In this document: positions 31,926 through 42,266 of the stretch, piece by piece
Numbering within the stretch: the stretch's first letter is position 1
How the letters are laid out: each line of letters begins with the position of its first letter
Assembly: GCF_964204645.1 (NCBI RefSeq)
Contig: NC_134025.1
Location: 15,220,001 to 15,284,000 of the forward strand
DNA: 64,000 nt
Reading direction: 5' to 3'
Source of the DNA: Tubulanus polymorphus
Lineage: Eukaryota > Nemertea > Palaeonemertea > Tubulaniformes > Tubulanidae
Program-made: the position numbers and the translations under genes
Notes under the pieces: model-generated
What the model was told of the DNA's origin: nothing
The model's input: only the letters and a program-made list of their open reading frames with translations
Database searches by the model: none

Positions 31926-32400
31926 ATTTTTCCGCTAAATCCAAATCAATAAATTGACAACAAATCCAAATCAATTTATTGATGATGTTAAATCCAATTT
32001 TATTTATTGAGACCAAATCCAAATTTATTTATTGGGTACGACATCCTATGCGTGTGTGTGAGAGGAGGGGGAGGAGTAAATCCTAGATGGCGCTTTTCCA
32101 AGGAATCCCGAGTACGGGTGAAACGAAGTAAACCAAAAATTCAAAAAACAAATGTAAAACAAATTAATGTCAACAATTAAAAAAACATTTATTAACAATA
32201 AATACGCAATAAATAGAATAAATAAATAAATAGGTAACTATATTTTCACTCTGTTACATTAATATCCGTACGGAAGCATTCGGTTAAATCGGACTCAATA
32301 TTACGTATTTCTATACACGTGCGCGCGTAAGCGCGAACGTGTGCGTGTGTGTGTGTGTGTGCGTGAGAGGAGGGGGAGTGGGGGAATATTTCCAAGATGG
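31926..32400. repeat. A/T-rich 30-35-bp repeats and (GT)n tract (left arm)
   Basis: 31935-32038 repeats an AAATCCAAAT...TTTATTGA motif four to five times. 32340-32362 is a GT/GC run. AGGAGGGGGAG blocks followed by AGATGGCG occur at about 32063-32092 and 32369-32402, like the terminal block near 31757-31775. No gene here. Confidence 0.6.
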
Positions 32401-32585
32401 CGTCTTTTAACGGCTATTGTGAAATCATGAACGAGTTTGGGCGAAATATATTTCGCAACAACAAGTGAAACCGTAAATCGTGTTCGGGCAAGTCATTTTC
32501 TGACAATAAAAACGTCATGTAAATCCATAAACTAATCATTCTGCTCAGAAACTTTGAACCGTCAACATCGACCTGTATCGCCCAG

Positions 32586-33400
32586 ATGGATTCGACTAGT
32601 GGACAAACTACCTTAGAAATGTCAAGCACACCGATTCGAGCAAAGTCCTCTCTTCAATCTAGGAAAAGAAAACACCCCTCGCTCAAACTCGACTTTAGTA
32701 AGTTTTTATAACTATTCCGGTATTCGAAACCGTCAAATATTAAGTCATACGTATACTGATATAGAATATTTTTTATTGTTTTATAGGTTCAATCGTTAAT
32801 GACAACGCTGTTCCGTCGAAAGTTCAACGGAATACCTGGAACAATGACCCCGAGCCTCATTATCTTGCGCTTGTGTACGTGAGTGCGAAAACGTGGCAGG
32901 GGTTAAAACGTATAGATTTACGATCTTATGAGTGTTGCGAGCGTAGAAAACAACTGTATCCCACAAAGAACGGTATTTCGCTAGATCTCCAAGAGTGGGT
33001 ACATATAGATTATTGTAAAGCCGATATCGAACACGAAATTGCGCGCGTTAAAGAAGATATCGATTACGTAGGCGTGATGACCGTTGGTCGTTCGAACTTT
33101 ATCAAAATCTATAGATCTAGTCACGATCATCGTATTTACGTAGATATCCGAAAATATGATCTACACGATGAGCTTTTCGACGTAACTCCGACTAGATGCG
33201 GTGTAAAACTAACATTGGAACTATGGAAAAAGTTGAAAGACATTAATTTTAACGAAGATATACCCGAACTAACCAATATGAAACCGTGTTGGTATGACTC
33301 GAGTCACTCGAATCAAGAATATAGGTGCGCCTATTGCGCTAAAGACACCAGCGGTGTTAGAAAAGCGCCTGAATACGGTGTAATGATCACCCAAGTATAA
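32586..33400 (+). CDS. PC4/p15-like ssDNA-binding protein, two repeats (left TIR copy)
   Basis: Exon 1 is 32586-32697 with donor A/GTAAGT; exon 2 is 32787-33400 after TTTTATAG; 241 residues. ATG 32586 is the first in frame after a TAA. The N-terminus is basic (SRKRKH). Residues about 70-110 (KRIDLRSY...PTKNGISLDLQEW) and about 140-190 (FIKIYRSS...YVDIRKY...TRCGVKLTLELW) each follow the PC4 coactivator pattern of beta-strands, x-IDIRxY, PTxxGIxL and an xxW helix. A C-x5-H-x6-C-x2-C cluster (about 205-221) may bind zinc. PC4 proteins bind ssDNA and act in transcription and replication. The copy at 55160-55977 is also open. An intron in a Polinton gene suggests host origin or nuclear splicing of its transcript. 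Fold assignment is by motif, not alignment. Confidence 0.7.
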
Positions 33401-34280
33401 TTTCACAGATATTAATTAAATAATATTTATATCATAACCGATTAACAAAATGTGTAAAAAACATCAATTTATATACGTTAGTTTGCGTTAAACTCTCAGA
33501 TAGAAATAAGTATCCGAAATAACTAATCCAGGACTTCATTAAGATCCGCTCTAACCAATGAGGATTAACTAAAGTAGTGAGTTTCTATCTTTTATGAGAT
33601 TTATGGTTTTTTCGTGTATAGGTATATGGCCTATGTTTATCTATAATATTTATAAAAATATTTATGTTTTTTAGGACTAAATAAAACATTTATTGAATAA
33701 AAGATTTCATTTTTGACTCATTCTGATTTAACAATACGTTAATCTAGCATTTCGTTGCTATCCAGACCCATGATACCATATACCGACAAAGAAGGCAATT
33801 AATTGATTTAGATCAATACATGACCACGATTGGGGAAAATAGGTGTGAGCAAAACCAATTACCTAGACTAGTAGCAGATGGATCGATAGTATCCAAACAC
33901 CATTAATTATATGTGGAAGACGAAGGCAATTAAGTGATTTAGATCGGAGACACGTCCGAGATGGGAAATTATGTGTGAGGTTTCAAACCAATTACACTAG
34001 CAATAATTCGAACATTTTTAGTGCTCATAGCACTGAGGTAATTAAATTGTTTAGAAAAAACCGAACAGATGGTCCTATATGCTGGGTGATATTAGACCCG
34101 AGTATCAAAAACACCGTTAATTATATGTGATAGAATCCTCAAATACTTTGAGTAAACTGTTAGACTATGAGAATTAATCAACTAATTAGTCGTCTGACTT
34201 AGACCCATAAATAAGGGGGTAGTTTTAGGACAAATCATTTCCAAGATGTCTGTTATTGGAGCACTAAAATAGTAGCCGAA
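33401..34280. other. Left-arm spacer with diverged approx. 100-130-bp repeats
   Basis: Starts with the 3' flank of the PC4-like gene, including a block (GAGGATTAACTAAAGTAGTGAGTTTC) repeated after the degenerate copy near 34620. Units beginning GAAGGCAATTAA(T/G)TGATTTAGATC recur at about 33791 and 33922 and, more diverged, near 34037. No gene. Confidence 0.5.
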
Positions 34281-34588
34281 ATGTTACGTTCGAACTTTAT
34301 CAAGATATATGGATCTAGTCACGATCACCGTATTACGTAGATATCCGAAAATACGATGAGCTTTTCGACGTAAATCCGACTAGATGCGGCGTAAAACTAA
34401 CATTGGAACAATAGAAAAAAATTGAAAGATATTAATTTTACAGAAGATATATCCGAACTGGCTAATATGAGACCGTGCTGGTACGATTCGAGTCACTCGA
34501 ATCAGGAATACAGATGCCCGTACTGCGCAAAAGACACAAGCGGGGTTAGAAAGCACCTGAATACGGTATAATGATAACCCAAGTATAA
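34281..34588 (+). pseudogene. Degenerate second PC4-like copy (left TIR)
   Basis: Matches the second PC4-like repeat and Cys-rich tail of 33080-33400 but has frameshifts (a base missing in the YVDIRKY region and near the end) and a stop (CAATAG). It carries the same 3' flank, so the gene and flank were tandemly duplicated within the arm before the arms were matched. The same copy is at 53963-54270. Confidence 0.8.
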
Positions 34589-35149
34589 TTAAAGTAATTT
34601 AAAACCGCTCTGACCAAAAGAGGATTAACTAAAGTAGTGAGTTTCTATCTTTTACGAATTTTTATACGTAGCGACTCATTCGTCATCTACCGGATTGTAT
34701 AAATAAAAGCCATAACCCGTGTATATGTATAATATTTTTGGAAAAAAAAAATTAATGTTTTTTTAGATGAACGAGTAAATAATAAACTTGCAATGTATAT
34801 AATATTTCATATCTGTCTCATTTTATTCGGATTTACTCTATAATAATCAAGCATTTTGTCGTTGGCCAGACCCCTTGATACAATATATCATCTATGAACG
34901 TAATTAAGTAATTGAGAAACAAATACCATTGACCCATGGTTAGCATCTACCATCTAAAATATCTGGTCAGTACCCTCGATGATATGTGACGGAATATGCA
35001 GGATGAAAATTACGCAATTAAGTAATTGAGAAACAAAAACCATTGACCCGTTGTTAGCATCGGCCGAATAAGTTATTTAGATCAGAGACACAACCGCGAT
35101 TGGGGAAATTAAGTATGAGCAAACCAACTATAGTATACCCATTTCGGGT
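34589..35149. other. Left-arm spacer, repeats continued
   Basis: AT-rich flank of the degenerate copy, with more GTAATTAAGTAATTGAGAAAC units at about 34897, 35017 and a relative at 35070. Ends in CTATAGTATACCCATTTCGGGT immediately before the palindrome. No gene. Confidence 0.5.
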
Positions 35150-35553
35150 AGTAATAGGGGTAATGGGCTTTCATACCAAAGGTCGAACGGTCGAGCTCAT
35201 TAAAAAACAAAACATTAAAAGTAATTAACAACTATAATATATTTTCATAACCGTGTGCATTTTATATTATAACTAAATATTTATTCTAAGATATCAATAA
35301 TTTAAAAAGCATATTGTATTAAATCAATTGGTCGCTCCACTTCGCTACCGCTCCGCTCCGCGACCAATTGATTTATTTACAATACACAAATTCATATAAT
35401 CAAATATATTCAAATAATAATAATTATTCTATTATTCAACTGAAATACACACGGTTATGAAAATATATTATAGTTTTTAATTACCTTTAATATATGTTTT
35501 TAATGAACTCGACCATTCAACCTTTGATATGAAAGCCCATTACCCCTATTACT
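35150..35553. repeat. 404-bp palindrome with AG...CT ends (left)
   Basis: Begins AGTAATAGGGGTAATGGGC and ends with its reverse complement. The arms are diverged at several bases and centre on a GC-rich hairpin (AATTGGTCGC ... GCGACCAATT, about 35325-35375). It matches 53000-53403 and is related to 14163-14354. The AG/CT ends are those expected of a Polinton terminus, so it probably marks the old left end of an 18.25-kb element. Confidence 0.85.
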
Positions 35554-35635
35554 CATAAAATATTCATATAAATGAATAACATTTAAATCATTGAACTTCT
35601 AAAATCAATTCTAATAAAAAATTTAGTATTAAAAT

Positions 35636-38600
35636 AAGTACTACTGCCCAACATGTAATATCAATATAGATAAATCCCAAAAAGCAAGACACAATAAAAC
35701 TAAAACACATTTAGAGAATAAATTGAAACTAGAATATAAAGATGATATATTAGAAACTAAATTAGATGAATTAAAGAATGAAAAAGAAACATACAAATGT
35801 GATACATGTAATCAATCATTCAGTGATAAAAGATATTATAAAGAACATTTAAAATCTATAAGTCATATTAGAAATAAGAATAATGATATTTTAGGTGAAG
35901 ATTATTTTGATAAAGATAATGATAAGAAACAGAAGACAATTAAAAGCATAAAAAATAAATTAAACAATAAAACACCATACATGGAAGATGTAAGAAAATA
36001 TATTAGATAATAAAAAAGATATAGAGATAACCGAAGCATTTAAAAGTGATATTGGCCCAGCAGCTATTGAGTTTAAATTTCATAAAGGAAAAACATTAGA
36101 AGAAAATAAAAAACATTTAGAATATGAAAGAAATAATAAAAATAATAACTGATGTTGAATATCCTAAAATTAGTATATCTTCTAAAGTTAAATTCATAAA
36201 ATCTGAAGATAAACCAATATATAATATAAATTCTCATTCACAACATATTATATCTAAACAAAATATAGATCATAAATTAGATAAATGTTATAATGAAGTA
36301 AAAACTAAAATAGAAGAGAAATATTTTGAAGGATCTGGTTTAATATTTGATGAGATAATATTTATGACTTTACATGTTTATAACACAAAATATAATAAGT
36401 TAACTAAATCAAAACCAATTGATGAAAATAATGTATCATATAATAAAGAACCAGATATTGAAGCATCGAGTTATATTAAACTACCATTTAAAACTAATGC
36501 TGTAATAAATGTACAAAATGAAGATGATAAATGTTTTCTATGGGCTATAATAAGTTGTTTACACCCAACAGAAGATATTACACATAGTTTTAGATTAACT
36601 CATTATAAACCATTTGAAAATAATTATAAGATAGATAAGTATCCTGTTAGAATTAAAAACATCCCAAAAATAGAAAGAGATAATAATATAAAGATAAATG
36701 TATTTGATTTAATCAAATTACCAAATACAAAAGGTAACAATATAAAACATTATACATTAGAACCTTTATACCTATCAAAAGATTATGATTCAAACGATGT
36801 TATAGATATATTATATTATGAGAATCATTATATGTGGATTAAACAAATAGATTTATTTTTTAAATCAGAAAATGATCACCATAAAATATATCTTTGTAGA
36901 AAATGTTTACATAGATTCAGTAATGAAAGTACATTATTAAATCATAAACAATTATGTGATAATCATGATTATTGTAAATTAGTTTTACCAAATGAAAAAG
37001 ATAAAATATTAGAATTCAAAAAATATGATTACAAAAATAAAGTACCATTTGTAATATAAGGAGATTTTGAATCATTAAATAAAGAATTAACTGATCAAGA
37101 TAGAAAAGAAATATATTATAAGAGAAAGAAATTAAATTCTAATGAAAATGATTTTTCAGATGAACCACCAAAAACAAATACAATTAAAAAGATTCATCAA
37201 TCAGCTGCTGCTTTCCGGTTATATATAAAATCTGATTATCCAGAACTAATTGATAGTGAATATTATGATTATAGAAATGAAAATGTTATCAATCATTTTT
37301 GTGACTTATTAATTGAATATGAAATAAGATTTAGTAAATTATTGAATACAAATAAAGAAATTATAATGACAGAAGAAGATAAAGAAGAATTTGCGTTTGC
37401 AGATAAATGTTATTAATGTGAAAAGATATTTAATTATAAAGATAAAAAGTAAGAGACCATGATCATTTGAACGGAAAGTTTAGAGGCGCTGCACATGAGA
37501 ATTGTAACTTACAAGCTAAGAAAATTAACTTTGTACCAGTTATATTTCATAATCTATCAGGATATGATGCACATTTATTTATCAAACAGTTATGTCATAA
37601 AATAGAAGAAATTAATAATGAAATAGAAAGATTAAATTCAAATAGATCAAAAGATAAAATACCAACTTATAAATTTAGAATGTTAGCTAAAACATCATTC
37701 CAATTTGGTTGCCTAAGATTTATAGATTCATATAGATTTTTAAATAGTTCATTAGATAACTTATCAAAATCATTAGTTGATGATGAATTAAAAATATTAA
37801 AGCAACATTACCCAAATAATGATGATTTTCAATTAATGAGATATAAAGGAGCGATTCCATATTCATTTTATAAATCACATAATGATTTCAATATAACTGA
37901 ATTATTGAAAGAACAATTCTATGATGAATTAAAAAATGAATATGTTAAAGATGAAGTCTATAATAGAACATTGAATATTTGGAATCATTTCAAAATAGAA
38001 AATCATGGACAATTAGTAGATTCATATCTAAAATCAGATGTATTATTATTAACCGATATATTCGAAAGGTTTAGAGATGTTAACCTAAAATATTTTAACA
38101 TTGATCCTTGTCATTGTTATTCATCACCAGGATTAACATGGGATTGTGGATTAAAATTTACAGATATAAAAATGGATTTGTTAACAAATATAGATCAATT
38201 ACTATTATTTGAAAAATCTATAAGAGGAGGAGTTTCAGGTGTATTGGGGGATAGATATTTCAATGTAAATGATAACCCCGGATATAAGTTATTATATATA
38301 GACGCAAATAATTTGTATGGTTGGGCAATGATGGAACCACAACCTTATGGAGTATTTGAATTAACTGAAGTTTTACAGAATGAAAATAATGATACATTTG
38401 ATTGGAAGAAAAGAATCCTAGATATTGCAGATGATTCAGATACTGGTTACTTCTTTGTTGTAGATTTAGAATATCCTGAACATATTAAATTTAAATCTAG
38501 AAATCTAGCATACTGCCCCGAACATAAAACTGTAACTCATGAAGAATTATCAAATTATCAAAAAAGAATTAAACCCGAAAATCATATTCATACAGAAAAG

Positions 38601-39581
38601 TTAATGGTAACTCAAGAAGATAAATATAATTATGTAGTACATTATAGAATGTTAAAGTTTTATCTAAAACAAGGAATGGTTCTAAAAAAAGTACATAGAT
38701 ATATTTCATTTAGTCAATCTAAGTGGTTAGAAAAATATATAGATTTTAACACCAAACAGAGAACTAAAGCTAAAACTGATTTCGAAAAAGATTTCTTCAA
38801 GTTAATGAATAATGCATTCTATGGTTAGACTTGTGAAAATATTAGAAATAGAAATGATATTGAGTTAGTCAGTAATGGTAAAAGAATTAGACATTTACAA
38901 TCATATCCTAAGTTCATTGGTAACAGAATATTTGATGAAAATTTAGCCGCAGTTAAGATGAGAAGAACATCAATGAAATTTAATAAACCAATCTATGTTG
39001 GCGCTTCAGTTTTAGAATTATCAAAATTACTAATGTATGAATTCTATTATAATGTATTACAACCACTTTTTGGAGAAAAACATATAGAAATATTATATTT
39101 TGATACAGATTCTTACATATTAAAGATAAAAACTGATAACATAACTGATGATTTAAAAACATTAAAACACCATTTTGATTTTAGTAATTATCCTAAAAAT
39201 CATGAATTGTTTAGCAATGATAATAAAAAAGTTCCAGGGAAGTTTAAGGATGAATTAGGTGGCGAAGAAATGATAGAGTTCATAGGTATTAGATCTAAAA
39301 TGTATTCATATAAAACTAAAACTCATGAAGCTAAAAAGTTAAAAGGAATAACCAAAAGTGTAGTAGAAAAGAATATTCATTTCAAAGATTACATCAATTG
39401 TATATTCAATGAAGAAGTTAGAAAACATAAGATGAGATGTTTAAGATCTGAAGATCATGAAATGTTTATTGAAGAAATTGAAAAGATAAGTCTAAACCCA
39501 TTTGATGATAAAAGATATATTCTGGATGATGGAATTCATACAGTTGCTTATGGTTGTAATTTAGATAAATACTTAAAATAA
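35636..39581 (+). pseudogene. polB: Protein-primed family B DNA polymerase with N-terminal zinc fingers, broken
   Basis: The start codon is missing: relative to the right arm, nine bases containing ATGGAAGCA are absent. Two C2H2-like fingers open the frame (CPTCNINI...H and CDTCNQSF...H). Exonuclease motif I (GDFES, 37064) directly follows a TAA; exo II NLSGYD lies at 37548 and exo III YLKSDVLLL near 38024. Polymerase motif A is DANNLYGWAM near 38301, motif B KLMNNAFYG at 38802, then a TAG (38826), and motif C FDTDSY near 39101. Frameshifts lie near 36000, 36120 and 37448, with further stops near 37413. In Polintons this enzyme replicates the element from a protein primer. Here it is inactive; the motif order is complete. 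Confidence 0.9.
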
Positions 39582-39660
39582 GAGAAGAAACAAAAGAGAA
39601 CGAGATAATGAAAAGAATTCTAACGTGTTAATCAAATTTTAATAAAAATATGTTATTAAA

Positions 39661-39987
39661 ATGGAGAGTAAACAAACACACAGTGAGAAAAACAAATCAT
39701 TTCTAGATAGAATTAAATATACTACAAATGTAAAATCTGTAGATTATAAATTCAAAAAGTTAACAGAATTAACAATTCATAAGAAATATCTTATTACAAA
39801 TATTGATACAGTTACTAATAACTATGGAGATAAATTAGTTATACACTTAGAATATGAAGGATTAAAAGGAAATACATATAAATTCAGAACATATTTACCG
39901 GATAGATTTCATAGATTATCTGGTGATTTCTATTTCGTATACAAAGGTAAGAATGAAAAAGGGCACCATGAAATAGATTTCGAATAA
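39661..39987 (+). CDS. Small conserved Polinton protein of unknown function
   Basis: 108 residues, open. The pattern KYLITNIDTVTNNYGDKLVIHLE followed by YLPDRF looks like a compact beta-rich domain (OB-like topology is a guess). Similar short proteins recur in DNA-virus-like elements of invertebrates. It lies directly after polymerase B and starts in the TTAAAATG context shared by other genes here. I assign no function. Confidence 0.6.
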   Translation: MESKQTHSEKNKSFLDRIKYTTNVKSVDYKFKKLTELTIHKKYLITNIDTVTNNYGDKLVIHLEYEGLKGNTYKFRTYLPDRFHRLSGDFYFVYKGKNEKGHHEIDFE

Positions 39988-40004
39988 GAAAATATGTAAA
40001 ATAA

Positions 40005-40765
40005 ATGGTAGAATAAAAAGAATACAGAATATTTGTAGATTCTAGAAACTTACAAATTATAAATCTCATAATTTACTAGTACAATTAGATAGAGAATTTA
40101 AGAATTGTGTAGATTTAAAATTAGTTAATATAAGTTTATGTAATTCTTTTTATAATATATCGGATAAAACTATTGAACATAGAGCTTTTTTAATTTTTAA
40201 TAAAAATAAAAATGAATGGGTCTATATATATTTAAAACCGGGGTTATATAATTTAGATACATTAGCACAAGAAATTAATAGAAAAGCCTGGCACAAATTA
40301 GGTAGTAGTTCTGGGTTTAGTATTAGATTTTTAAAAAGTGAGAGTTCTGATAGAATAACGATAAGGTTGTCTAATAGTGAAAAACATAAATTTATGGTAA
40401 AAAAACCTATAGCTAAACTGTTAGGAATTCTTCCAGATAGATCTTTTACAAATATTGACGCTACTACACCAAACTTAATACCTTACCCACACTTTTATAT
40501 TTATTGCAATTTAATCGATCCTACAAAAACATTCGAAGCAACTAAAGATATAACTTGTAATTCTGGTTTACTAAACATTTTACCATTGAAGAATTTTAAA
40601 GAATTTGGAACGCAAATAAATTATAATTTAACAGAATGTGATTTCAAACCATGCATTCCTCGTTTTAATAATTTTAGATTAGAAATTAGAAATCATAATG
40701 GATACTTAATTGATTTAAATAATTTCCCTGTAATTTATGAATTAGTTATAAAATGTAGAGAGTAA
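40005..40765 (+). pseudogene. Minor capsid (penton-type jelly-roll) candidate, broken at its N-terminus
   Basis: ATG 40005 is followed three codons later by TAA, and a frameshift near 40070 is needed to reach the long frame. From about 40074 the sequence shows a pattern seen in Polinton minor capsid/penton candidates: LVQLDREF, then NSFYNIS, PGLYNLDTLAQEINR, and a beta-rich C-terminal half ending at 40765. The downstream part (40367-40765) is open. In the group this protein would form vertices with the major capsid protein. Assignment is from pattern memory, so moderate. Confidence 0.55.
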
Positions 40766-40782
40766 TTTTTTTCACTATATAA

Positions 40783-41121
40783 ATGAATATAACTGTTGGA
40801 CCGAGTATATGTTTTGGGTTTGATTTTAAACATGGTAAAGAAATGAGAATTAAACTAAATGATGTAATTACTGATATAAAAAGTAAATCATTTAACAATG
40901 CAATGATTCATAAAGAAAATTATAATATAGAAAAAGTAATTGATTTAATTAAAACGCCTTTAGAATATTATGAATTAAGTGAAGATGGAATTATTGAAGA
41001 TATCAAAAACATATTATCCAAAATATATGATAATCATCAAAGTAGTAATGAAATAAATGTTGAATTAATCATAAATAAGTTAACTAAATATTTTGATGAT
41101 AGTAATTTTTTTGATAAATAA
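40783..41121 (+). CDS. Unrecognised Polinton protein, 112 aa
   Basis: Open frame starting TATATAAATG and ending with a TAA directly abutting the ATG of the next gene. It has no membrane segment; the C-terminal half looks helical (IEDIKNILSKI, VELIINKLTKYF). Position within the structural block suggests a virion or assembly role, which is inference. Confidence 0.55.
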   Translation: MNITVGPSICFGFDFKHGKEMRIKLNDVITDIKSKSFNNAMIHKENYNIEKVIDLIKTPLEYYELSEDGIIEDIKNILSKIYDNHQSSNEINVELIINKLTKYFDDSNFFDK

Positions 41122-41343
41122 ATGAGTGATAATAAGTGGATAATAACTGGATTATATAATGGCGCATTACTATCAGTTGGAACTGTTGGTTATTCAATGG
41201 TAATAAAAAAAGTATTTAAAATGGGAAGTGTTAATGTTGATAGATTTGATATAAATGATATTTTAAAATTAACATTAGCAGTTACTTTATCTAATTTAAC
41301 TATTGATTATTTGGAAAAACAAAAATATATTCCTCCCATATAA
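41122..41343 (+). CDS. Small membrane-associated Polinton protein, 73 aa
   Basis: Begins exactly after the stop of the previous gene (TAAATG). Two hydrophobic segments are visible: about residues 8-26 (ITGLYNGALLSVGTVGYSM) and 48-60. It ends in a TKDYL-like region (DYLEKQKYIPP) that I associate with a small protein found beside the next gene in other invertebrate Polintons. Function unknown. Confidence 0.6.
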   Translation: MSDNKWIITGLYNGALLSVGTVGYSMVIKKVFKMGSVNVDRFDINDILKLTLAVTLSNLTIDYLEKQKYIPPI

Positions 41344-41367
41344 ATGCGTAATTATTTTACTAAATAA

Positions 41368-41790
41368 ATGGCTTCTGCAATTATAACTATTATAGGATCG
41401 GCAATTGTTAACGCTTTAGCATTTACTGGTGGCGGTTATTTATTTAAGCATATTGATAAAAATAGTTCATTAGGAGAACAAAGAAGACATAACTTAGCAT
41501 TAGAGAAATACAAAAAAGCAGCAGAAGAATATAGAGAAAAGAGGCAAAACTATATGGATTATATTAACAAAGAATTATATGATCAGAAGATTTCACATAG
41601 AGATTTTCAATCAGTTGATGATGCAATGAGTTTATATAACGCGGTAACCAATAAAGAAAAATTACATCTATACAGACCTAAATTATCAGATTATTATACC
41701 CCAAGTAATGAACAGAAGAAATATGAAATAATATGGATTTTAGGTGGAACTGTTATTGTTATATTTGTTGCTTATAAGTTTACTAATTAA
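41368..41790 (+). CDS. Conserved Polinton membrane protein, 140 aa
   Basis: An N-terminal hydrophobic segment (residues 2-26, IITIIGSAIVNALAFTGGGYLF) is followed by a charged helical middle (about 37-80, LALEKYKKAAEEYREKRQNYMDYINKEL) and a C-terminal membrane segment (about 119-137). Transmembrane-helix-transmembrane proteins with a RRHNLALEK motif recur in metazoan Polintons. A role in the particle membrane or as a minor capsid anchor is inference. Starts in ACTAAATAAATG. Confidence 0.65.
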   Translation: MASAIITIIGSAIVNALAFTGGGYLFKHIDKNSSLGEQRRHNLALEKYKKAAEEYREKRQNYMDYINKELYDQKISHRDFQSVDDAMSLYNAVTNKEKLHLYRPKLSDYYTPSNEQKKYEIIWILGGTVIVIFVAYKFTN

Positions 41791-41815
41791 TTATTTATTA
41801 TTTTTTGTTAAATAA

Positions 41816-42250
41816 ATGGATGATAAAGTTGATAATATTGATATTATTCCTCATGATATAAATAAAACTAAATTAAAAACATATTTAGAAAAACAAATAT
41901 TAGAATTTGAAAATGATTTAAAAGTTAAAAAGAAAAAATATTTAAAAAGTAAAATTATATATTATTTGATTATAAGTGGTTCGGTTACAATTAGTTCTGT
42001 AATAACATTTCTAGCAATATTCAGTCCATTAACACCTTTAGCTATATCAATTGGTGTATTAGGATTAAGTTCAAGTGTTTTAACCGGTATAAGTTCAAAA
42101 TTAAATATAAAAAGTAATAAAGAAAAAATTAAAACTAATATAAAAGAAATTAATAAATTAAAGAATACACTAGATTATATAATAAGTTTAAATGGCCATA
42201 TAACAGTTGAAGAACAAGATAAATTATTAAAAGAATTAATAAATTATTAA
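41816..42250 (+). CDS. Polinton membrane protein, 144 aa
   Basis: An N-terminal charged helix is followed by two hydrophobic segments at about 47-66 and 69-92 and a C-terminal coiled-coil-like helix with LDYIISLNGHITVEEQDKLLKEL, which resembles a tail common to this class of Polinton proteins. Open; starts GTTAAATAAATG. Function unknown. Confidence 0.6.
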   Translation: MDDKVDNIDIIPHDINKTKLKTYLEKQILEFENDLKVKKKKYLKSKIIYYLIISGSVTISSVITFLAIFSPLTPLAISIGVLGLSSSVLTGISSKLNIKSNKEKIKTNIKEINKLKNTLDYIISLNGHITVEEQDKLLKELINY

Positions 42251-42266
42251 TTTTTTAATTATATAA

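Larger units (their letters stand above)
31718..35737 (+). repeat. Polinton left terminal inverted repeat (4020 bp)
   Basis: Reverse complement of 52806-56918 with few differences. From outside in: CRE/ETS/YY1 array, E2F-like site, A/T repeats, (GT)n, the PC4-like gene, a degenerate second copy of it, spacer repeats, a 404-bp palindrome, and the first zinc-finger codons of the polymerase gene. The inner boundary is at AGAATAT (35737), inside coding sequence. Confidence 0.93.

Noticed and set aside
35636-39581. Alternative genetic code (stop codons read as amino acids) to explain the stops in the Polinton genes.
   Set aside because: The stops replace different residues (Tyr-like, Lys-like and Leu-like positions) and are mixed with 1-bp shifts; the gypsy and Penelope genes in the window use the standard code.
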